From positions 350,584 through 374,765 of the forward strand of contig NW_014577104.1 of the NCBI RefSeq assembly GCF_000485595.1: a stretch of DNA of 24,182 bases, read 5' to 3'. Both the position numbers and the translations under genes were made by a program. A model generated the notes under the pieces. It was not told where the DNA came from, did not search any database, and saw nothing but the letters and a program-made list of their open reading frames with translations. Below are positions 21,301-24,182 of the stretch, piece after piece. Source of the DNA: Priapulus caudatus (lineage: Eukaryota > Priapulida > Priapulimorpha > Priapulimorphida > Priapulidae). Each line of letters begins with the position of its first letter. Position 1 is the first letter of the stretch.

Positions 21301-21445
21301 TACCCTACAGGATGCCCTTAAGGGATCTAATCCGAGTAACAGCCATGACAATTATCAAATTACTTGCCTCGTACTCCGCTATTATGCTGTCTCTCTCAGC
21401 TAGACGGTCATTATATGCAATTAAGATTGGCGACATGGGTTCAAT
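13497..21445 (-). CDS. CEP89: CEP89 (CCDC123), centriolar distal-appendage coiled-coil protein, C-terminal half
   Basis: CEP89 is a coiled-coil protein of centriolar distal appendages, needed for ciliogenesis; a mitochondrial role has also been reported. Exons from 5' to 3' on the minus strand: 21445-21368, 21056-20953, 20861-20746, 20272-20092, 19352-19289, 18904-18722, 17967-17926, 17664-17575, 15435-15389, 15031-14915, 13677-13497. Diagnostic matches are MSPILIAYNDRLAERDSI (vertebrate LSPLLLAYEDRMKEKDEL), LAACQHLSNLL (MSAHQYLANLV), IAERDTYAHM, GKVMKQSLSVERMEEK and IEAELEAVWKAATSENRR ([18 protein letters not shown]). Phases agree through the first nine exons. The N-terminal half is not visible and would lie to the right. 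The two exons near 15 kb contain frameshifts or a stop; intact versions occur out of order at 23.1-23.6 kb. One intron has a GC donor. Confidence 0.88.
13999..14190. mobile_element. Nested Mutator-like MITE (192 bp) with 9-bp direct repeats
   Basis: Long inverted ends, both containing TCTATGTCCCCCAGGGTACT and a CGTACCTGG-type inner part, begin GCT on each strand. TGTATTAGC flanks both sides (13990-13998 and 14191-14199). Long terminal repeats with a 9-bp duplication are typical of Mutator-like MITEs. The interior has CCTAACCCTAACC and CGCCTACTCC words. Confidence 0.75.
14218..14438 (-). repeat. R1-related repeat, inverted copy
   Basis: Reverse complement begins CAGGGTGCAACAATTAAC and follows R1 at 534-755, including CTCCCTGATTTGACATAT and GTTCCAGAGCACGGCCTCGC. 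Confidence 0.85.
14915..15031 (-). pseudogene. CEP89: CEP89 exon j, in-order copy with frameshifts
   Basis: Corresponds to the intact coding block at 23073-23185 (MQAQQKEQQAHQHEYQREIQ and onward). This copy has an extra base in the ATT-CAA region giving a premature TAG, another extra base near the Met-Leu-Ala codons, a three-base difference near the donor, and lacks the G at the acceptor junction. It is in the correct exon order. Confidence 0.8.
15308..15384. repeat. (TA)n tract, copy A
   Basis: Nearly pure TA with rare C/G, adjacent to the donor of CEP89 exon i; self-complementary. Confidence 0.95.
15389..15435 (-). pseudogene. CEP89: CEP89 exon i, in-order copy with an in-frame stop
   Basis: This is the copy in the expected position between exons h and j. 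It begins LYKTEAAQK, but compared with the copy at 23520-23566 it has one extra and one missing base, creating a TGA. Splice sites are kept. It may be a sequencing or assembly error rather than a true lesion. Confidence 0.8.
15805..15945 (+). pseudogene. THAP-type zinc finger fragment, frameshifted (copy A)
   Basis: Starts MLSYCCVPGCKS, then an inserted base gives an immediate stop. The remaining bases match copy B with further gaps. Relic of a transposase DNA-binding domain. Confidence 0.75.
15940..16255 (+). pseudogene. DDE_Tnp_4 transposase C-terminal remnant
   Basis: Pieces in shifting frames: MSDR (catalytic Asp region), MVQNLFASK, NTPSMLKGKSQLNA in copy B form, DRRIASKRIHVERVIGLS with the catalytic Glu at 16087-16089, EDSSGGRIVKVCFMIS, RRAIVAVMPS. 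Order and spacing match the end of PIF/Harbinger-ISL2EU transposases. Several frameshifts and a stop interrupt it. TAG at 16253 is followed by AATAAA. Confidence 0.75.
16308..17311. repeat. ~87-bp tandem repeat, four copies split by the CACG satellite
   Basis: Copies start near 16308, 16393, 17165 and 17252, each with AATCTCAATAAACATATTAC, ACATAACTCCTCAGCACACA and ACCCACTTCACATATGCACC. The second copy breaks off at CACATATGGA, where the CACG satellite begins. Confidence 0.9.
16459..17086. repeat. ~620-bp alternating purine-pyrimidine (CACG/CATG) satellite
   Basis: Loose ~30-bp units of ACGTACACACGCACGCATGC-type sequence. Almost every step alternates purine and pyrimidine, with rare breaks (CAAGC, CACCCACG, GACC). 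All six frames are largely open, so long ORFs here, including a 345-codon frame on the minus strand, are artefacts. Confidence 0.95.
17575..17664 (-). CDS. CEP89: CEP89 exon h
   Basis: Encodes AHNQQRQNSHIVGKVMKQSL then SVERMEEKFQ, matching [20 protein letters not shown] of the family. Acceptor ATGTGTAG, donor CAG|GTAATG, phase 0. Confidence 0.88.
17926..17967 (-). CDS. CEP89: CEP89 exon g (14 codons)
   Basis: Encodes IDRTIAERDTYAHM, aligning with AENITQERDSLMCL. Acceptor CTTATCAG, donor ATG|GTAAGA, phase 0 on both sides. Easily missed because it is only 42 bases. Confidence 0.88.
18086..18690. repeat. 18-bp G-rich satellite (GGGGATAGGGTTAGACAT), about 30 copies
   Basis: Unit GGGGATAGGGTTAGACAT with variants GTTGGG, ATAGGG and ATGAGG. 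Because 18 is a multiple of three, frames on both strands stay open (GIGLDM repeats on plus, CLTLSP on minus). It lies in the CEP89 intron just after exon f. The left 60 bp is degenerate. Confidence 0.97.
18722..18904 (-). CDS. CEP89: CEP89 exon f
   Basis: Encodes 61 codons from ALEDERDKLAREKAELVVAK to LDLVQMEQLAACQHLSNLLR-A, aligning with the AHQYLANLV block. Acceptor GCTCACAG, donor GCG|GTGCGT, phase 0. The frame stays open for about 590 bases into the intron because the 18-bp satellite there lacks stops. Confidence 0.92.
19289..19352 (-). CDS. CEP89: CEP89 exon e
   Basis: Short exon completing a His codon, then LLDDVKLKHKGELEHSACQI and K. Acceptor GTTTTCAG, donor AAG|GTTCAT. Supported by phase continuity and charge pattern; conservation is weak. 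Confidence 0.75.
19353..20091. other. CEP89 intron d-e
   Basis: AT-rich; no exon, RNA gene or repeat recognised. Confidence 0.45.
20092..20272 (-). CDS. CEP89: CEP89 exon d
   Basis: Reads VAALSRRLAHVEQERASIQE then ELRRVSDRYSSLKARHEV and QQHTDEVVDLK: heptad-rich coiled coil. Acceptor CATGTAG, donor CA|GTAAGT, phase 2. Confidence 0.9.
20746..20861 (-). CDS. CEP89: CEP89 exon c
   Basis: Completes a Trp codon, then EEIQEHAEVVLSENHAL and TGELARQRERSEDMHQTHVK, coiled coil equivalent to [20 protein letters not shown]. The upstream intron is only 91 bp. Donor G|GTGAGC, phase 1. Confidence 0.9.
20953..21056 (-). CDS. CEP89: CEP89 exon b
   Basis: Reads NEMKDLHDKIKSVIKQNDRL then KKASRTSLNQSLSD, matching [20 protein letters not shown] of the family. 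Acceptor CTTTCAG, donor TG|GTGTGT, phase 2. Confidence 0.9.
21366..21367 (-). promoter_or_regulatory. CEP89: GC-type 5' splice site of CEP89 intron a-b
   Basis: Minus-strand GAG|GCAAGT is the ideal GC donor. The nearest GT, four bases on, would shift frame relative to exon b, which is phase 0. Confidence 0.85.
21368..21445 (-). CDS. CEP89: CEP89 exon a (5'-most visible), GC donor
   Basis: Encodes IEPMSPILIAYNDRLAERDS and IIAEYE, the conserved LSPLLLAYEDR block of CEP89. Acceptor TATTTCAG. The donor is GAG|GCAAGT, an ideal GC-type donor. Phase 0 at both ends. Confidence 0.9.
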
Positions 21446-22007
21446 CTGAAATAGGTATTGTACTCGGTGATGCAGCAGCCCCTCGGTATGATGCACATTT
21501 GAATTAGAAACTTTATTTAACTAACAGATGTGTTAAAAGAATCAAAGGTTAGAGCCAAGTCACAGTGTTGCAACGGCACACGAATCTGTTATGCAAGATG
21601 CACCATAAACTCCATTGATTTCTTTTCACACACGATGGGATTGCACCAATGGCATAGCCAGGAATTTGGATTGGTGGGGGGTCCTCGAGCGAGTAACAAG
21701 GGGGGGGGTCTGGTGGTCTGAAATTTTTTTTTAAGTTAAATGTAAAAATAGTGCTTTAAAATAAATTTAGACGCTGTTTTGTCTGCTCGGCGACTTAACT
21801 TCATTATATAGACTCTCTCATTCTCTCAATATATATACGAGACGTAGATATATTTTTTTAGTGAAGGTGGTCCTGTTTATAACCTATAACTAACTGTTTT
21901 ATTATTTTATTTTTTTAGTGAAATTTGTCCGGTTTACAACATATAACTGTTTAATTTTTGTATTGGCAATTTGCTACATCAAAATTATTTTGTTGAATAC
22001 GGTACTA
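21446..22007. other. Repeat-derived region upstream of the visible CEP89 exons
   Basis: No further CEP89 exon recognised. GGCATAGCCAGGAATTTGG with a G-run (21651-21716) resembles a common invertebrate dispersed repeat. Two imperfect tandem copies of TTTTTTAGTGAA followed by a GTTTATAAC-type block lie at about 21850-21955. Confidence 0.45.
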
Positions 22008-22137
22008 ACAAGTGCCGCATAGCGACAGCGCTCATCTAACGTCTACTGCGGTGACTCTGTGGTGGAGTGGAGGGATTCTAGTAAACCCTGTTAGTCCCAA
22101 ATGTGTTCACATACACGCCGAAACAGTGGAATGCACA
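22008..22137 (-). repeat. Dispersed repeat R2, copy 2 (inverted)
   Basis: Full-length reverse complement of 7901-8030. Its end (TGCACA) abuts the start of duplicated segment B with no intervening base. Confidence 0.88.
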
Positions 22138-22390
22138 AGAACGTACCCTGGTACTATCTAATATGCCGGACCGTACCTCGCCTACTCCACTAACGAGTCT
22201 AGGGAGTCGCCTACGCCTACTCCCTAACCCTAACCATATCAGATAGTTACCTCAGGTACATATATGTCACCTACGCCTACGCCTACTCCCTAACCCTAAC
22301 CATATCAGATAGTTACCAGGGTACGTTCCGGCAGTACCCTGGGGGACATAGAACCTATGAGCTGTATTAGCTGCCTTGCGTAGCAGGACA

Positions 22391-22606
22391 TTTGCAGTGC
22401 ACGTCTGCCAAATTTTCTTGGAACACTTGCTGAAAAAAATAGGGTAATTCCGCGAGGCCGTGCTCTGGAACAAACTAGTTAGTACTGTATAGCAGAATTA
22501 ATTTTCAGGGAGTCACACGGACTCCTGCATATGTCAAATCAGGGAGTCCGACAGTAAATTAGGGAGTATTTGACTCGATCTGGACTCGCGTTAATTTTGC
22601 ACCCTG
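22391..22606 (-). repeat. R1-related repeat in copy B
   Basis: Counterpart of 14218-14438 within the duplicated segment, with small gaps. Confidence 0.85.
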
Positions 22607-23072
22607 CTTTGGGCTGCATACACTATATACACTATATAATACACTGTATACAGTGGGGAATCTGGGGGTGTGCGAGCTGCGAGCTGAAAAAAACAATGCG
22701 TCCTAGCAAACAATGCGATTCAAACAATCCGTCTGCGACAGCCAGCTCGTGTATTCCCTAGACCGTACACTGCGCCATCGGCATTTCCGATGTTGACTTA
22801 CAGATGGGAAATTACTGTTGTTTGTTTTACATGGGACCTGTCTGAGGGCATTGACTTGTACATAATGACGACTTGTAAATGTCGACTTAGGCGGGGCTAT
22901 TCCAATGGATTTACTATGAGAGCGAATCGGGACATTGACTTCCATGTCGACTTACGCGAATTGACGACTTAGACGATGTCGACTTACGCGAGTTTTACTG
23001 TACTGTGTTATATGCTCTGCGTTTCTCTGTCAAATTAACAATCAATACGAATAAATTCATACTTTTTTTCAC

Positions 23073-23185
23073 CTGACTGGGAGTTAATCTGGTCTTGTTT
23101 CTCTGCCAGCATTTGTCTAAGCAATTGAATTTCTCGTTGGTATTCATGCTGATGAGCCTGCTGTTCCTTCTGCTGTGCCTGCATC
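23073..23185 (-). CDS. CEP89: CEP89 exon j, intact but out-of-order copy
   Basis: Completes an Arg codon, then MQAQQKEQQAHQHEYQREIQ and LLRQMLAEKQDQINSQS. It aligns with the family block containing RHLHQVLKDKQEVLDQ. Acceptor TTTGCAG. The best-looking donor, CAG|GTGAAA, leaves phase 1, but the terminal exon needs phase 2. CA|GTCAGG, four bases earlier in the exon, would restore frame. Confidence 0.82.
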
Positions 23186-23458
23186 CTGCAAAGGCAATAA
23201 AAATCGTAATAAAATAAAGCATTAGCATATAAAACCATGCACACAGTGAGCATGCAGTAGCACAAATGAGAATAACTTCGTGAAATCCTACCTATGTTGC
23301 AGTTAACAGGAAAACTCTTCCGAAATCAATCAACCAATCCCAAACCCGACTTACATGAATAGCTTCACTACCAATCAATGATTGCCATACTGACGGCTAA
23401 ATGATACTGACTGATACTGTTTTAAAATTTTCATGTTAGGTATGAGAATAGAAGAAGT

Positions 23459-23460
23459 TA

Positions 23461-23491
<31 letters not shown>

Positions 23492-23516
23492 CATATATAT
23501 ATATATATATATATCA
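23459..23516. repeat. (TA)n tract, copy B
   Basis: Shorter counterpart of the copy A tract, in the same position beside exon i. Confidence 0.95.
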
Positions 23517-23519
23517 TAC

Positions 23520-23566
23520 CTCTCTGCGACGGATACAAGTTTCTGGGCCGCTTCTGTCTTGTATAA
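23520..23566 (-). CDS. CEP89: CEP89 exon i, intact but out-of-order copy
   Basis: Encodes LYKTEAAQKLVSVAE plus AG, aligning with GYKKQAALKLGDISHRL. Acceptor CCTACAG, donor AG|GTATGA, phase 2, which fits exon j. It lies 5' of all other visible CEP89 exons, so it cannot be spliced in order with them as the window stands. Confidence 0.85.
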
Positions 23567-23932
23567 CTGTAGGAAGGATTATTAAAAATTTTAGATGTAA
23601 ATTATTATGGTATGGATATACCCCTGGACACCAATCTATATTGAATCCAATATATATTTGATACAATGCACAATTCAAAACACACAGACTGCCAATGCTC
23701 ATGGGCAAACTAAATCATGCTGCAGCAAATGTTGTTTGCTTGCAGACGAATAATTTCGACTTAATCGAACAGAACAGTCTTCAACACATTTTATCGGTAG
23801 AGTTTATCAATGGGGTTAGCCGCTAGCTTTTCCGCCAGGTGGCGCAGCGGGAGTTAGAGGTGTTACAACGATTGCGCAACGAACGAGTCAGTTGTAAAGA
23901 TACAGGAATCATAGCGATATAACCAAGTTAAA

Positions 23933-24076
23933 ATGCTTTCGTACTGTTGTGTTCCTGGTTGTAAGTCGGCTAAAGCTGGTCATAAGTTTCCAGCTAACCC
24001 GAATCTGAACTATAAATGGAGGGTTGCTGTGAGGAGAGTTGAGAAAACCACGAAAAACCAGCATCATGTCAGATAG
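23933..24076 (+). CDS. Truncated THAP zinc-finger ORF (47 residues), copy B
   Basis: Reads MLSYCCVPGCKSAKAGHKF and PANPNLNYKWRVAVRRVE. The first Cys pair of the C2CH zinc finger, the FP pair and the conserved Trp followed by basic residues are present. The second Cys-His pair is missing because the frame runs into the deletion junction and stops at TAG. It is a transposase fragment, not a host gene; expression is unknown. Confidence 0.7.
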   Translation: MLSYCCVPGCKSAKAGHKFPANPNLNYKWRVAVRRVEKTTKNQHHVR

Positions 24077-24179
24077 AGGAATTATGGTTCAGAATCTGTT
24101 TGCTAGTAAAGACGTGCATGTAAACACGCCGTCAATGCTCAAAGGAAAATCCCAACTTAATGCAGAGATCCCAACTTAA
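24066..24179 (+). pseudogene. DDE_Tnp_4 fragment, copy B, overlapping the THAP ORF
   Basis: In the +1 frame relative to the THAP ORF, reads MSDRGIMVQNLFASKDVHV and TPSMLKGKSQLNA. SDRG holds a catalytic Asp of the family, and LKGKSQL is typical just before HVER. The fragment diverges after 24164 and ends near the window edge. Confidence 0.7.
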
Positions 24180-24182
24180 CTG

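Larger units (their letters stand above)
22138..24164. repeat. Copy B of the ~2-kb duplicated segment
   Basis: Same order as copy A, with CEP89 exons and THAP segment open. It has an extra ~70-bp repeat inside the MITE part (22233-22310) and lacks the MITE's outer left arm, being joined instead to an R2 repeat ending at 22137. Homology stops 18 bases before the window end. Confidence 0.95.
23812..24182 (+). mobile_element. Left end of the THAP-DDE transposon, copy B, cut by window end
   Basis: Begins GGGGTTAGCCGCTAG after an AT at 23810-23811. It contains the open THAP and partial DDE segments. The last 18 bases do not match copy A and repeat the word ATCCCAACTTAA. Confidence 0.75.

Noticed and set aside
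13497-21445. Generic myosin-like or kinesin coiled coil
   Set aside because: Specific blocks in the correct order (SPILIAYNDRL, ACQHLSNLL, ELEAVWKAATSENRR) point to CEP89 rather than a generic coiled coil.

Overview
This window is nuclear DNA from an AT-rich, intron-rich animal. Two conserved metazoan genes lie tail to tail and are broken into many short exons with standard splice signals. The repeat content (THAP/DDE, pogo-like, Mutator-like and hAT-like DNA transposon remnants, many satellites) and the moderate protein divergence from vertebrate orthologues suggest a non-bilaterian or other marine invertebrate. I cannot name the species. No bacterial genes, CRISPR arrays, rRNA or tRNA genes were seen. 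Nearly all long open frames are satellite artefacts, introns or shadows.

Layout: (1) 1-1729: transposon debris, including a possible hAT end and a 344-bp MITE-like element inserted inside a palindrome. (2) 1730-9278, plus strand: sorting nexin 17 (SNX17), 12 coding exons from the PX domain to the conserved acidic C-terminus (IGDDDL). The short first exon was not securely found. Introns hold a ~80-bp minisatellite, a (CGTC)10 microsatellite, triplets of nuclear-receptor-type half-sites and a dispersed repeat. (3) 9279-13496: intergenic, no convincing gene, two foldback hairpins, and a pyrimidine tract next to the CEP89 stop. (4) 13497-21445, minus strand: the C-terminal half of CEP89 (CCDC123), a coiled-coil centriolar distal-appendage protein. 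Its introns carry a pogo-like element with a nested Mutator-like MITE, an internally deleted THAP-DDE transposon, a ~620-bp alternating purine-pyrimidine satellite and a ~600-bp G-rich 18-bp satellite. (5) 22138-24164: a second copy of 14032-16039, containing intact versions of two CEP89 exons and of the transposon's THAP segment.

The main puzzle is that duplication. The copy in the correct exon order (near 15 kb) has frameshifts in both CEP89 exons and in the THAP segment. The copy at the far right is open in all three but lies on the wrong side of the gene. Differences between the copies are mostly one-base gaps in coding and non-coding DNA alike, which suggests redundant or poorly polished assembly more than gene decay. 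One GC-AG intron in each gene is well supported by reading frame and protein alignment.

Functionally the genes are unrelated: SNX17 recycles NPxY cargo from endosomes with Retriever, and CEP89 builds centriolar distal appendages. I see no system linking them beyond convergent orientation.
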